A DNA stretch of 60,514 nucleotides from contig DXMF01000004.1 of the NCBI GenBank assembly GCA_019414345.1, positions 1 through 60,514 of the forward strand, written 5' to 3'. Shown here one piece after another: positions 18,376-27,505 of this stretch (position 1 is its first letter; every line of letters begins with the position of its first letter). A program made the position numbers and the translations under genes. Under the pieces are notes generated by a model that did not search any database, was not told the DNA's origin, and saw nothing but the letters and a program-made list of their open reading frames with translations. Origin of the DNA: Collinsella sp. GTDB lineage: Bacteria; Actinomycetota; Coriobacteriia; Coriobacteriales; Coriobacteriaceae.

Positions 18376-19281
18376 ATGTCCGATTCCGTTGACACGACGG
18401 TCGATACGACCTCGTCGCGCGAGCGCATCAAGCGTGCCCTTTCCCATGGCAAGAAGGGCCGCATCAACAAGGACCTGTCCAACAAGATCATGCTTGGCGT
18501 GTTCCGTGCCGCGGCATACATCACCACGCTGGTGCTTGTCGCTATCATTGCCTATGTGGTCATTAACGGCCTGCCGCATATCTCGCTCGACTTTATCTTC
18601 GGTTGGCCCCAGGGCGTCAACGCCGAGGGCGGAATTTGGCCCACGATCGTCTCGACCGTCTATGTGACGGCGCTCGCCATGCTTATCTGCACGCCGATTG
18701 CTGTGCTGGCAGCCGTCTATCTGGCCGAGTACGCCAAGCAGGGCAAGGTCGTCGAGCTCATTCGCTACGCTGCTGACGCTTTGGCCTCGGTGCCCTCCAT
18801 CGTTATGGGCCTGTTTGGCTACGCCTTGTTTGTCGAGGCCATGGGCCTGGGCCTTTCGATGGTCTCGGCCGCTCTGGCGCTCGCGCTCTTGATGCTTCCC
18901 ATTGTCATGCGCACCACCGAAGAGGCCATTCGCGCCGTCCCGCGCTATATCCGTTGGGGCGCGTACGGCCTGGGCGCCACCAAGTGGCAGGTTGTCTCCA
19001 AGATTGTGCTTCCTTCTGCCTTTGGCCGTATTGCCACGGGCATCGTCCTCGCCATCGGCCGCGCCATTGGCGAGACCGCGGTGGTGCTCTACACCATGGG
19101 CCAGGCCATCAATCTACCTATTTCGCCGCTCGATTCCGGTCGTCCCATGACGGTTCACCTGTACCTGCTTGCCAACGACGGCATCAACATGAACGCAGCC
19201 TACGGCACCGCGCTCTTGCTGATGGTGATCATTCTGGCCTTCAACCTGTTTGCGCGCTTCCTGTCGCGCAAGCGTCGCTAG
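18376..19281 (+). CDS. pstA: Phosphate ABC transporter permease PstA
   Basis: Second membrane subunit of the Pst importer. The 301 residues have a hydrophilic N-terminus of about 45 residues, six helices and the EAA loop (YGLGATKWQVVSKIVLPSAF). It starts three bases after pstC and ends 12 bases before pstB, as expected for one transcript. Confidence 0.95.
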   Translation: MSDSVDTTVDTTSSRERIKRALSHGKKGRINKDLSNKIMLGVFRAAAYITTLVLVAIIAYVVINGLPHISLDFIFGWPQGVNAEGGIWPTIVSTVYVTALAMLICTPIAVLAAVYLAEYAKQGKVVELIRYAADALASVPSIVMGLFGYALFVEAMGLGLSMVSAALALALLMLPIVMRTTEEAIRAVPRYIRWGAYGLGATKWQVVSKIVLPSAFGRIATGIVLAIGRAIGETAVVLYTMGQAINLPISPLDSGRPMTVHLYLLANDGINMNAAYGTALLLMVIILAFNLFARFLSRKRR

Positions 19282-19293
19282 TTAAGGAGTCCC

Positions 19294-20097
<804 letters not shown>

Positions 20098-20189
20098 TCG
20101 GTGCGACTAGTCCCAAGCCGATCGGACCTAGTCCGGTGCGTATTCACTGTGCGGGCGGCATGACCGCACCCAACTGATTGGAGTGAACC

Positions 20190-21047
20190 ATGCGCAAACT
20201 GTTTTCCCGTCAGCTCGTCGAGGCCCGTCACGAGATGCTGAGCATCTATGAGGCCGTCGATCTGGCCCTCCACGATGCCGTGAAGGCCTATGTGACCGAC
20301 GACCGCAAGCTCGCCACCAAGACCAAGAAGCGCACGCTTTCGATTGACGCGCGCTGCGCCAACCTGGAGGCCGTCTGCTACAACCTGATCGCCACGCAGT
20401 CACCGGTCGCCTCCGACTTCCGCCTGCTTCAGACGATCATCTACGTCGACTTTAACCTGCAGCGCATGACCGATAAGGTCCGTCAGATCTGCCGTGCCAC
20501 GCGTCATATGATCAAGGCCGACATCTCGCTGCCCAAGGAGCTTGTCGGCACGGTTGAGGCCGAGGCTGAGGCCGTCTACCAGGTGCTAGGCTCGTCGCTT
20601 TCTGCGCTCGTCACCAACGACATGTCCATCATTTGCAACCTGGCCGTCGAGGACGAGCCGGTGCACGCCGCCTACGAGAAGTTCTTCCGCACCTTTAACC
20701 GTATGGATACGGGCGACTTTATGGACGACGACAGCAACTATGACGACCTGCGCCGCGCCATCATGGTTTCGCGCTACCTCGATCGCATCTCTTCCATTTC
20801 CATCGATGCCGCTTGCCGTCTGACCTTCCTGTTGACTGGTCAGCGTATGAACGCCGGCGATATCGCCCGTGTGGACGAGGATGAGCTCGAGAGCATGCGC
20901 GTGCCTTCGGGCGAGGGTGTTATCATGAGGCCCGCCGTCGACGCGCGTTACGTTGCCAAGGTGCCCGCCAACGAGGTCAGCGAGGGTCTTCGCTACCTGC
21001 TCGATCATCTTGAGGACGAGGACGATGGCGAGGACGACGAGGAGTAA
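20190..21047 (+). CDS. phoU: Phosphate signalling complex protein PhoU
   Basis: Helical regulator that restrains Pst transport and PhoR signalling. The sequence carries two PhoU repeats: RQLVEARHEMLSIYEAVDLALHDAV and its partner after about residue 115, with SDFRLLQTIIYVDFNLQRMTD in between. At 285 residues it is longer than the usual 215-235. The extra C-terminal part of about 70 residues ends in a strongly acidic run (EDEDDGEDDEE). GGAG lies ten bases before the ATG. No phoB/phoR pair is present in this window. Confidence 0.93.
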   Translation: MRKLFSRQLVEARHEMLSIYEAVDLALHDAVKAYVTDDRKLATKTKKRTLSIDARCANLEAVCYNLIATQSPVASDFRLLQTIIYVDFNLQRMTDKVRQICRATRHMIKADISLPKELVGTVEAEAEAVYQVLGSSLSALVTNDMSIICNLAVEDEPVHAAYEKFFRTFNRMDTGDFMDDDSNYDDLRRAIMVSRYLDRISSISIDAACRLTFLLTGQRMNAGDIARVDEDELESMRVPSGEGVIMRPAVDARYVAKVPANEVSEGLRYLLDHLEDEDDGEDDEE

Positions 21048-21084
21048 GTAGCCCCGTTCGTCGAAAGATTGTAAATACCTAAGT

Positions 21085-21120
21085 GAGCGCGGCCTTGCAC
21101 ATGCGGGGCCGCGCTCTTGC
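21085..21120 (+). terminator. Probable terminator after phoU
   Basis: A perfect 10-bp stem, GAGCGCGGCC at 21085-21094 with GGCCGCGCTC at 21107-21116, then TTGCGTT. The U-tract is weak but the position at the end of the pst operon fits. Confidence 0.65.
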
Positions 21121-21166
21121 GTTAGCATGGGACTACTTGTTTGGCTGTCAGCGGAGGCGATTGGCA

Positions 21167-21904
21167 ATGGATAACTATTTGGATTTGATGCGCGCTCGCC
21201 GCGAGCAGATTCTGGAACGTTTTTATGCGGCGCTCGATCGCGCGGGCCGCCCCCACGACGCCGCGCGCCTCATTGCCGTGTCCAAGACCGTTGGTGTCGA
21301 TGAGACTGTTGCTGCCATCCAGGCGGGGTATCGCCATTTTGCCGAGAACCGCCCGCAGGAGCTGGTTCGCAAGCTCACGGGTCTGGCGGAGCATCAGGAG
21401 CTGCCCGAGGTGCGCTTCGATATGATCGGCAACCTGCAGACCAATAAGATCAATGCGGTGCTGGGCTCAGCCGAGCTGATTCACTCGGTGGGTTCGCTGC
21501 ATCTGGCACAGGCGATCTCGAGCCGTGCTGTCCGCAAGATTGAGGCAGGCGAGCTCGCCGGCCCCCAGCGTGTGCTCATCGAGGTCAATGTGAGTGGTGA
21601 GGAGTCGAAGGGAGGCTTTTCGCCCGATGAGATTCGCGCCGCCGCGGGTGAGCTTGCGGAACTTGAGGGAATTTGCGTACAGGGGCTTATGACTATGGCG
21701 CCCCGGGGGAATAAGGATGAGGCACGCCGCACCTTTGCGGGGCTTCGTGAGCTGAGGGATGAGCTGGAGGCGGCGCATCCCGATTTGAACCTGCCTGAGC
21801 TTTCCTGCGGCATGAGCGAGGACTTTGAGCCTGCCCTTGAGGAGGGCTCTACGCTCGTTCGCCTGGGCAGGGTAGTATTTAGCCCGGAGTTTGCAGTAAA
21901 ATAA
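21167..21904 (+). CDS. yggS: YggS family pyridoxal phosphate homeostasis protein
   Basis: PLP-binding TIM-barrel protein (PLPBP/YlmE) that maintains B6 and amino-acid balance. The 245 residues contain LIAVSKTVGVDETVAAIQAG (PLP-lysine in AVSK), HFAENRPQEL, FDMIGNLQTNK, the strand end LIEVNVSGEESKGG and the C-terminal LSCGMSEDFEPAL with LVRLGRVVF. GGAGG at 21153-21157 selects ATG 21167 over the GTG at 21083. In the ylm gene order this is ylmE, next to sepF. Confidence 0.93.
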   Translation: MDNYLDLMRARREQILERFYAALDRAGRPHDAARLIAVSKTVGVDETVAAIQAGYRHFAENRPQELVRKLTGLAEHQELPEVRFDMIGNLQTNKINAVLGSAELIHSVGSLHLAQAISSRAVRKIEAGELAGPQRVLIEVNVSGEESKGGFSPDEIRAAAGELAELEGICVQGLMTMAPRGNKDEARRTFAGLRELRDELEAAHPDLNLPELSCGMSEDFEPALEEGSTLVRLGRVVFSPEFAVK

Positions 21905-21964
21905 GGCTCTGAAGTGCGCACTGATTATCGGGGCGCCTGCACTAAACCGCGAGAGGACACAACC

Positions 21965-22687
21965 ATGGGCTTCCTTGACGAGATTAAAAATAAGATGCAC
22001 CTGGGCGGCCAGCAGGGTTACGACCAGGGTTATGGCCAGGACGACGACTACGGCTACGATGACGGCTACGATGATGGCTATCAGAACAACGGCTACAGCG
22101 GCGCCTCGGGCGAGGGCTTCTATACCCAGGACGAGCCGAGTAACGGCCTGCTGGGCCAGACACGCCGCGGTGAGGCCGAGTCGGTCGCCGTGTATACGCG
22201 CTCCGGCCAGCTGGTCGGCGATGACTCGCGTCATGCAACGACATACAATCCGCCGTCGCGTTCTCAGGATAGTGCCGCAGGCGGCTATCGCCCCGGCGCT
22301 TACGACACGCCGTCGAGCTACGCCGAGAACACCCGCGCCCGTGCCGCCGCTGCACCCGCGCCTGCACCGAGCGATGCCTCGGCCTATGCGAGCAATATCA
22401 TCAACGCCACGCCGCAGCTGCCGGCCTATGTCCTGCGCCCCGAGAGCTATGACGACGTGGAGACCGTGGTGCGCCGCGTTCGCACCAAGCAGCCTGTCGC
22501 ACTGATTTTTGTTGGCGTTCGCACCGAGGTCGCCAAGCGCGTCCTGGACTTTAGCTATGGCTTTGCCTGTGGCCTGGGCGCCACGGTCAAAGAAGTGGGC
22601 GATCGCGTATTCATGGTGCTGCCCGCCGGCTGCGAGGTTAAGGATTCGGACCTCAAGAAGCTTCGTGCCGACGGCTACCTTAAGTAA
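21965..22687 (+). CDS. sepF: Cell division protein SepF
   Basis: Membrane tether and bundling factor for FtsZ, likely essential here as ftsA is absent. The N-terminal amphipathic helix MGFLDEIKNKMHL would bind the membrane. It is followed by a low-complexity linker rich in Gly, Tyr, Asp, Ser and Ala, about 140 residues long. The C-terminal SepF (DUF552) domain runs from RPESYDDVETVVRRVR to the end. At 240 residues it is long because of the linker. GAGAGGA supports ATG 21965. Confidence 0.93.
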   Translation: MGFLDEIKNKMHLGGQQGYDQGYGQDDDYGYDDGYDDGYQNNGYSGASGEGFYTQDEPSNGLLGQTRRGEAESVAVYTRSGQLVGDDSRHATTYNPPSRSQDSAAGGYRPGAYDTPSSYAENTRARAAAAPAPAPSDASAYASNIINATPQLPAYVLRPESYDDVETVVRRVRTKQPVALIFVGVRTEVAKRVLDFSYGFACGLGATVKEVGDRVFMVLPAGCEVKDSDLKKLRADGYLK

Positions 22688-22708
22688 ACCCAAGACGAGG
22701 AGATTCTC

Positions 22709-22990
22709 ATCAACATCTACACCATTGTCCAGCTGGTCAACACGCTGTTCAACTTCTACTCCACGCTCATCGTGGTCTATTGCTTTATGACGTGGATTCC
22801 CATGAAGCAGGGCGGCCTGCTGCAGGATATCGCTGCAGTGCTCGATAGCGTCTGCGGCCCGTGGCTCAACCTCTTTCGTCGGTTTATCCCGCCGATGGGC
22901 GGCGTTGATTTTTCGCCGGTCGTTGCGATTATTGCGTTGCAGTTGGTGCAGAGGCTGATTCTGCAGCTTCTTATAGGTATACTCGTATAG
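22709..22990 (+). CDS. yggT: YggT family membrane protein (YlmG), apparent ATC start
   Basis: Small two-helix membrane protein of the YggT/YlmG family, found beside sepF in many bacteria. Read from ATC 22709 the product is 93 residues, begins (M)NIYTIVQLVNTLFNFYST, and contains the family segments TWIPMKQGG and the PWLNLFRRFIPPMGGVDFSP core. GAGGAG lies six bases before this ATC. No ATG, GTG or TTG lies in frame upstream before the sepF stop. The first standard codon, GTG 22772, would remove most of the first helix. Either a rare ATC start is used or the start codon has been mutated. Confidence 0.75.
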   Translation: MNIYTIVQLVNTLFNFYSTLIVVYCFMTWIPMKQGGLLQDIAAVLDSVCGPWLNLFRRFIPPMGGVDFSPVVAIIALQLVQRLILQLLIGILV

Positions 22991-23051
22991 AACTGACTTA
23001 GTAACTTACGTCGGGCGTGTAGCGCCGAGGCGATGAAAAAGGAGACTTGTT

Positions 23052-23726
23052 ATGGCTATTACCCCTGCAGACATCCAGGCTCAGACTTTCTCTGAGGCCA
23101 AGCGTGGCTACGATCCTGCCGAGGTCGACGTCTTCTTGGAGACGCTGTCCTCCGAGGTTGACGCTATGCTTGCCAAGATCGTTGATCTTAAGGGTCGCCT
23201 GACCGCCACCGAGCAGCAGCTTGCCGACGCGCAGGCTCAGCTTGCCCAGGCTCAGGATGCCACCGCCCAGGCCGTTCCTGCCGCCCCCGTGGCTGCTCCC
23301 GCCCCTGACTTCTCCGCTCAGGAGCGTCAGATTTCCGCTGCTCTGATCGCTGCCCAGCAGACCGCTGAGACCATCGTCAACGATGCCAACGAGAATGCTG
23401 AGCGTATCCGCAACGAGGCTGACGCCAAGGCCCGCGAGGTTATCCGCCAGGCCCTGACCGAAAAACAGGCCGAGCTCGAGGAAATCGATCGTCTTAAGGC
23501 TTCTCGTGAGGAGTTCAAGGCCGAGTACCTCAAGCTCATCCAGCACTTCATGGACGATGCCCAGAATTCCTTCCCGGCCGATCTGATGGCCTCCACGCCG
23601 GTCGGTTCTGCCGCTTCTCCTGCAGTGACTGTTCCCGCCGAGCCGCTGCCCGTCGCTGACCCGGTTGTCCCCGTGGCCGATCCCTTCGCCCCGATCGACA
23701 ACTTTGCTGCCGACGACTTGGACTAG
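23052..23726 (+). CDS. divIVA: DivIVA domain-containing cell division/polar growth protein
   Basis: Coiled-coil protein that binds curved membrane at poles and septa. The conserved N-terminus is ITPADIQAQTFSEAKRGYDP then AEVDVFLETL. A first coiled coil follows, then an Ala/Pro linker (about 75-95) and a second long coiled coil (95-175). The tail is rich in Pro, Val and Asp. It is 224 residues. The SD AAGGAGA lies just upstream. Last gene of the division block. Confidence 0.92.
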   Translation: MAITPADIQAQTFSEAKRGYDPAEVDVFLETLSSEVDAMLAKIVDLKGRLTATEQQLADAQAQLAQAQDATAQAVPAAPVAAPAPDFSAQERQISAALIAAQQTAETIVNDANENAERIRNEADAKAREVIRQALTEKQAELEEIDRLKASREEFKAEYLKLIQHFMDDAQNSFPADLMASTPVGSAASPAVTVPAEPLPVADPVVPVADPFAPIDNFAADDLD

Positions 23727-23756
23727 CGCCAGAGCTACAATCTAGTGCCCTTAAGA

Positions 23757-23785
23757 GGAGCTCGCACCTGCGGGCTCCTTTTTAT
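23757..23785 (+). terminator. Terminator after divIVA
   Basis: Stem GGAGCtCGCA / TGCGgGCTCC with a CC loop, followed by TTTTTATT. Confidence 0.88.
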
Positions 23786-23824
23786 TAGATTTTTGGGATA
23801 TGCCTTAATTTCTACCTTTTATCA
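23786..23824 (+). repeat. Degenerate left arm of an intergenic palindrome family
   Basis: This stretch matches the left arm of the complete inverted repeat at 44584-44669 (shared TAGATTTTTGGG, ATGCCT and TCTACCTTTT). A degenerate right arm lies about 840 bases away at 24667-24704. The two may be halves of one copy separated by an insertion. Confidence 0.6.
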
Positions 23825-24094
23825 ATTTTATATACGGTGCTCCGCAGAGAGCCTGTCACAAGCTCGATATGCTTGAGAGACAATCCGATGCGTCATTTCA
23901 CATTGTGGGTGAAAGCCCCGCAATCATTGACTAAGTTCGATATGTTCGAAATCCATATCACGTACATGGGTAATAACGGTATATGGAGGCTCGCAAGTAG
24001 TCAAAGTAACCGAACCGGGGCAGAAAGGTGCGCAAACAAACCGCGACGAACAGCTTCTTCCGCATTTCCTTAGGCAAGCGAAAAGAGGGATGGC

Positions 24095-24523
24095 ATGATG
24101 GCCAAGAGCTACGTAAAGATTGTAATTGTTGTTCTTGCAGTTGGTCTTGCAATGGCGCTATGTGCATCGTTTGCGACGTATAGGTCCGAGCAGTCGTTTA
24201 TTGATGGCGCTGAAAATGGGTTTGGCATAGACGGGATGTATGCCAGCGGTGATGCAATCAGGCCGTCTATGGCGATTCTTGCGGGCGAAGATATGGAATG
24301 GCAAATCTGTAATGCCGATGGCTCTTGTATGAGTGGTCGTTTGGCTGCAACAAGCGATCCGAATTCGTTTGATCTTCTCGACGATGATGGAGCGGATTGC
24401 GGTTCTGTTCACCTGTCATATGCATCGCGAGATGGGATGGACGGCATTCTCTATGTCTCTCACAAGATTGGTGATTTCAAGATGCGCAGGACTAACCGCG
24501 TGCCGGCTTTTATTGAGGAATGA
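24095..24523 (+). CDS. Hypothetical membrane-anchored protein
   Basis: I do not recognise a family. The 142-residue protein has one hydrophobic N-terminal segment (VKIVIVVLAVGLAMALCASF), which could be a signal anchor. The soluble acidic remainder has two Cys in WQICNADGSCMSG and one near DDGADCGSV. The gene and its flanks (about 23.8-24.6 kb) are visibly lower in GC than the window and use codons such as GCA, CGA and GTA more freely, suggesting recent acquisition. The SD GAGGG precedes ATG 24095. It stands alone, between a terminator and a minus-strand gene. The 270 bases upstream (23825-24094) hold no gene I can support. Confidence 0.6.
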   Translation: MMAKSYVKIVIVVLAVGLAMALCASFATYRSEQSFIDGAENGFGIDGMYASGDAIRPSMAILAGEDMEWQICNADGSCMSGRLAATSDPNSFDLLDDDGADCGSVHLSYASRDGMDGILYVSHKIGDFKMRRTNRVPAFIEE

Positions 24524-24617
24524 TGGTTGCCGTGTTAGTCGCCTACGGCTCGGCCATGCATTCGTGAAAGCTGTTCCATCTGTATTCCAATAGGGAAACG
24601 CGTGCGCCCTGGGCGCG

Positions 24618-24657
24618 AAAACGCCGAGCTCTGCGTGTGATAGGGCAGAACTCGGCG
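24618..24657 (-). terminator. Terminator of the nitroreductase gene
   Basis: On the minus strand the hairpin CGCCGAG-T-TCTGC / GCAGA-G-CTCGGCG is followed by TTTT. It lies about 45 bases past the nitroreductase stop. Confidence 0.7.
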
Positions 24658-24666
24658 AAGGGCGCG

Positions 24667-24704
24667 TGGTAAAAGGTAGGTTTTAGGGCATGTGCCAATT
24701 ACTA
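24667..24704 (+). repeat. Degenerate right arm of the intergenic palindrome family
   Basis: Shares AAAGGTAG, TTTTAGGGCATG and CCAA with the right arm of the complete copy at 44632-44669. It overlaps the last codon of the nitroreductase gene. Confidence 0.5.
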
Positions 24705-25232
24705 CTTGAGGAGGAAGTCGGAGAGGGGAATGGTACGGGCCTCGCGATGCTCGGGATCGGTGATGTGGTCGGCAGGATAGCCACAGACGAGCATGTGATA
24801 GGGATAGACGCCCTCGGGTAGGTTGAACCGCTCTCGGGCTAGCTCGGGCTTAAAATGGCATACCCAACACGTTCCCAGGCCTTGCTCCTCGGCCTCCATC
24901 ATCATTTGATCGCAAACAATCGAGGTGTCGATAGCGCTGGAGTTCATCTGGTCATAGGGGCGAACCCAAGCGTCGTCGGTAACGCTGCAAATAAGGAAGA
25001 TGAGCGGAGCGCCAAAGATAGACCCATCACGAGCAAAGCGCGGCTGACAAACAGCAGCCTTTTCCAACAACTCCGGAGTATCAAGCACCATCACGCGGCT
25101 TGGATGATTATTACAAGCAGAAGGAGCAATACGCCCAGTCTCAACAATGGCATCCACCACAGCCTGCTCAACAGAACGATTCTCAAACAAACGACAAGAA
25201 TAACGACCCCGAGCCAAATCCAAATACGCCAT
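24702..25232 (-). CDS. Nitroreductase family protein
   Basis: FMN-dependent NAD(P)H oxidoreductase of the nitroreductase fold, substrate unknown. The 176 residues begin MAYLDLARGRYSCRLFENR, with the FMN phosphate-binding Arg/Ser motif RYSCR. They continue with IAPSACNNHPSRVMVL and the C-terminal GLGTCWVCHF. GGAGGG upstream supports ATG at 25232 rather than the longer frame to 25295. Its 5' third (25040-25232) has unusual composition: few T on the + strand, so the gene here uses many T-ending codons. The same skew continues into the intergenic region. Confidence 0.88.
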   Translation of the reverse strand: MAYLDLARGRYSCRLFENRSVEQAVVDAIVETGRIAPSACNNHPSRVMVLDTPELLEKAAVCQPRFARDGSIFGAPLIFLICSVTDDAWVRPYDQMNSSAIDTSIVCDQMMMEAEEQGLGTCWVCHFKPELARERFNLPEGVYPYHMLVCGYPADHITDPEHREARTIPLSDFLLK

Positions 25233-25398
25233 AACCAAACCCTCCAAAGTCAGCAAATCAATCCAAAACAATCCAAAGGGTACCCAAAGCTCCATCCACC
25301 CAAACGCTTAAGGCGGCCCCAAAGTTCCCAACCGGGCCCCAAGGCCCTGCCAACAAAAGCCCCATCGCTTTCAAAGTACCAGCCAAAGTTCAAATGGC

Positions 25399-25509
25399 GG
25401 TACGTAAGGGAGCGGGCCCGACCACTGATAACCTTTTGAACGACTCTGCTTGCAGCCGGAGTGAAAAAGGTTATCAGTGGTCGGGCCCGCGACCGGTGGG
25501 ATACGTACC
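25399..25509. repeat. Long intergenic inverted repeat, 26-base perfect arms
   Basis: Arms at 25412-25437 and 25465-25490 are perfect inverse complements (core GCGGGCCCGACCACTGATAA). An outer 8-base pair GGTACGTA (25399-25406) / TACGTACC (25502-25509) extends the structure. The 27-base interior has a small ACTC/GAGT stem. There is no T-run after either side, so it is not a standard terminator. It fills most of the gap between the nitroreductase and DUF47 genes (25233-25514), which otherwise holds only A/C-rich sequence. Confidence 0.9.
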
Positions 25510-25514
25510 CCCAA

Positions 25515-26138
25515 TTAACTGTTCTTCATGACAATCGAATCCACAACATCGGCCACATTCTCGCAGCAGTCGGCGCAGTACTCCAGGAAGGCGTAGACGT
25601 CACGCCAAGCGATGACCTCGAGCGGATCCTTGCCGTTAACGTGCAGGTTGCGCATGGCGTTGATGTAGAGCTCGTCGGCCTCGGACTCGATGGTGTTGAT
25701 CTGGATGACCAGCTCGCGCAGCGTTTTGGACTTGCGGTAGTTGGGAAGCTCGACCATCAGGTCTTTCATGGCGCGGCAGGCGTCAGTCACCTTGTGGGCG
25801 ATGACGATGGCGTCGGGATGGATGCTCTGAATGTTGGTGAAGTAGACGCGCTGCACGACGCCCTCAATACGGTCGAGCACGGTGTCGAGCGCGCAGCTCA
25901 TCAGATCCAGATCCTCGCGCTCGAGCGGGGTGATAAAGGCGGTGAGCAGGGCGTCTTCGAGCTCGTGGTGCTTCTTGTCTGCCGCATGCTCAATCGCATG
26001 CATCTTATTGAGCATGTCGTGAATCTGCGCGGGATCGAAGTTCTCAAAAATCTGGGTAAGCAGCTCGGCGGCCTGGACGGCGAGGTCGGCGCAGGCGACG
26101 TAGTTGTCAAAGTAGAACGAATCGGGTTTCTTAGCCAT
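25515..26138 (-). CDS. DUF47 family PhoU-like protein, partner of the Pit transporter
   Basis: All-helical PhoU-related protein of the DUF47 (TIGR00153/YkaA) family. These genes usually sit next to low-affinity phosphate transporters and are thought to control them. The 207 residues contain HAIEHAADKKHHELEDALL and LEREDLDLMSCALDTVLDRI, with conserved acidic residues that may bind metal, and IESEADELYINAM. It lies 67 bases downstream of the pit gene on the same strand, so they form an operon. Confidence 0.9.
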   Translation of the reverse strand: MAKKPDSFYFDNYVACADLAVQAAELLTQIFENFDPAQIHDMLNKMHAIEHAADKKHHELEDALLTAFITPLEREDLDLMSCALDTVLDRIEGVVQRVYFTNIQSIHPDAIVIAHKVTDACRAMKDLMVELPNYRKSKTLRELVIQINTIESEADELYINAMRNLHVNGKDPLEVIAWRDVYAFLEYCADCCENVADVVDSIVMKNS

Positions 26139-26205
26139 GGGTGGGTCCTTTCGAGGCGAAGACGGGTGGGCGAAGTGTTGCGGTCCAGATGGACGTTCGG
26201 TTTGA

Positions 26206-27255
26206 CTAGAGGAACATCATGAACAGCTTGGCCATGACAAAGCTGATGAGTCCGCAGGCGGGGAAGGTGAAGAACCAGGTGAACATCATGTCCTTAACGA
26301 CGCCGAAGTTGATGGCCGAGAGGCGCTTGACGGCACCGACGCCCATGATGGCGCAGGTCTTGATGTGTGTGGAGGACACGGGGATGCCGGTAAGGGTGGC
26401 AAGCAGCAGGTTCGCGGCGCCCGCGAGGTCGGCGGAGAAGCCCTGATACTTCTCGAGCTTAACCATGCTCTGGCCGACGGACTTTATGATGCGCTCGCCG
26501 CCGACGCTGGTGCCGATACCCATGGTGGCCGAGCACAGCAGCATAATCCAGATGGGGATGCCGGCATCGCCGACGCTGGTCTGGCCGTTTGCGAAGGCCA
26601 CGCCTAAAAAGAGCACGCCGATGAACTTCTGTCCATCCTGCGCGCCGTGCATAAAGCTCATGGCCGCAGCGCTCGCGATCTGAGCGTATTTAAAGAAGAC
26701 ATTGGCACGTCGCCTGTTGGCGGCGGCGAAAAGAACCGAGACGAGTTTGCACAGGACCCAGCCCATGACAAAGCCCAGGCCGATGGAGAGCGCCAGGCCG
26801 TAGATGACCTTCATCCACTCGTGGACGTTGACGCTGCTCGCGCCGCCGAGGGCGATAGCGGCACCGGTCAGGCCGGCGATAAGGCTGTGGCTTTGCGAAG
26901 TGGGGATGCCAAAACGCGATGCTGTGGCGCCGTAGACGACGATGGAGAACAGCGCTGCGCAGAGGCACGCGAGCGCCATGGTGCTGTTTCCGCCAAAGTC
27001 GACGATATGTGAGATGGTGTTGGCGACGCTCGCATTAAAGTGCGTCATGATGAGCACGCCGAGGAAGTTGAATGCGGCGCTCATGAGAATGGCGGCGCGG
27101 GCGGGCATGCAACGCGTAGTGACGCAGGTCGCGATGGCGTTGGGCGCGTCGGTCCATCCGTTGACGAAGATGGCGCCGAGCGCGAGGATCACGGTGACGG
27201 CAAGGACTGGGTTCGACACAATTTGGCCGAGGAAGGTTGAGAACGTTACGTCCAT
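26206..27255 (-). CDS. pit: PiT family inorganic phosphate transporter
   Basis: Low-affinity phosphate/cation symporter with about ten membrane helices in 349 residues. The two PiT signatures are visible: NGWTDAPNAIATCV near the N-terminus and MHGAQDGQKFIGV past the middle. The conserved GIPTSQSHSLIAGLTGAAIA and PVSSTHIKTCAIMGVG are also present. With pst-phoU at 16.6-21.0 kb the cell has both high- and low-affinity phosphate uptake close together. Upstream (27296-27317 on the minus strand) is a perfect SD followed by a three-codon ORF. Confidence 0.95.
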   Translation of the reverse strand: MDVTFSTFLGQIVSNPVLAVTVILALGAIFVNGWTDAPNAIATCVTTRCMPARAAILMSAAFNFLGVLIMTHFNASVANTISHIVDFGGNSTMALACLCAALFSIVVYGATASRFGIPTSQSHSLIAGLTGAAIALGGASSVNVHEWMKVIYGLALSIGLGFVMGWVLCKLVSVLFAAANRRRANVFFKYAQIASAAAMSFMHGAQDGQKFIGVLFLGVAFANGQTSVGDAGIPIWIMLLCSATMGIGTSVGGERIIKSVGQSMVKLEKYQGFSADLAGAANLLLATLTGIPVSSTHIKTCAIMGVGAVKRLSAINFGVVKDMMFTWFFTFPACGLISFVMAKLFMMFL

Positions 27256-27505
27256 ATATGGGCTTTCTCGAAGTTTGCAGGCACGTTACAAAAACATGAT
27301 AAATCGTATCACCTCCTGTGGGTTTCTTAACGGAGTTCTGACGTGAGAAGTGGATTTTTTGGCACTAAAATTGAATATTAGTCCTGTTGACCGCGGGTAT
27401 TCTTTTTGCTAACACGCCATGCGGACACGTGCGATTGCTACGACACTCCAAAACCACAGTCTGTTCGCTTTACAACATGCAAACATGCGTTCGATAATAG
27501 GAGGC

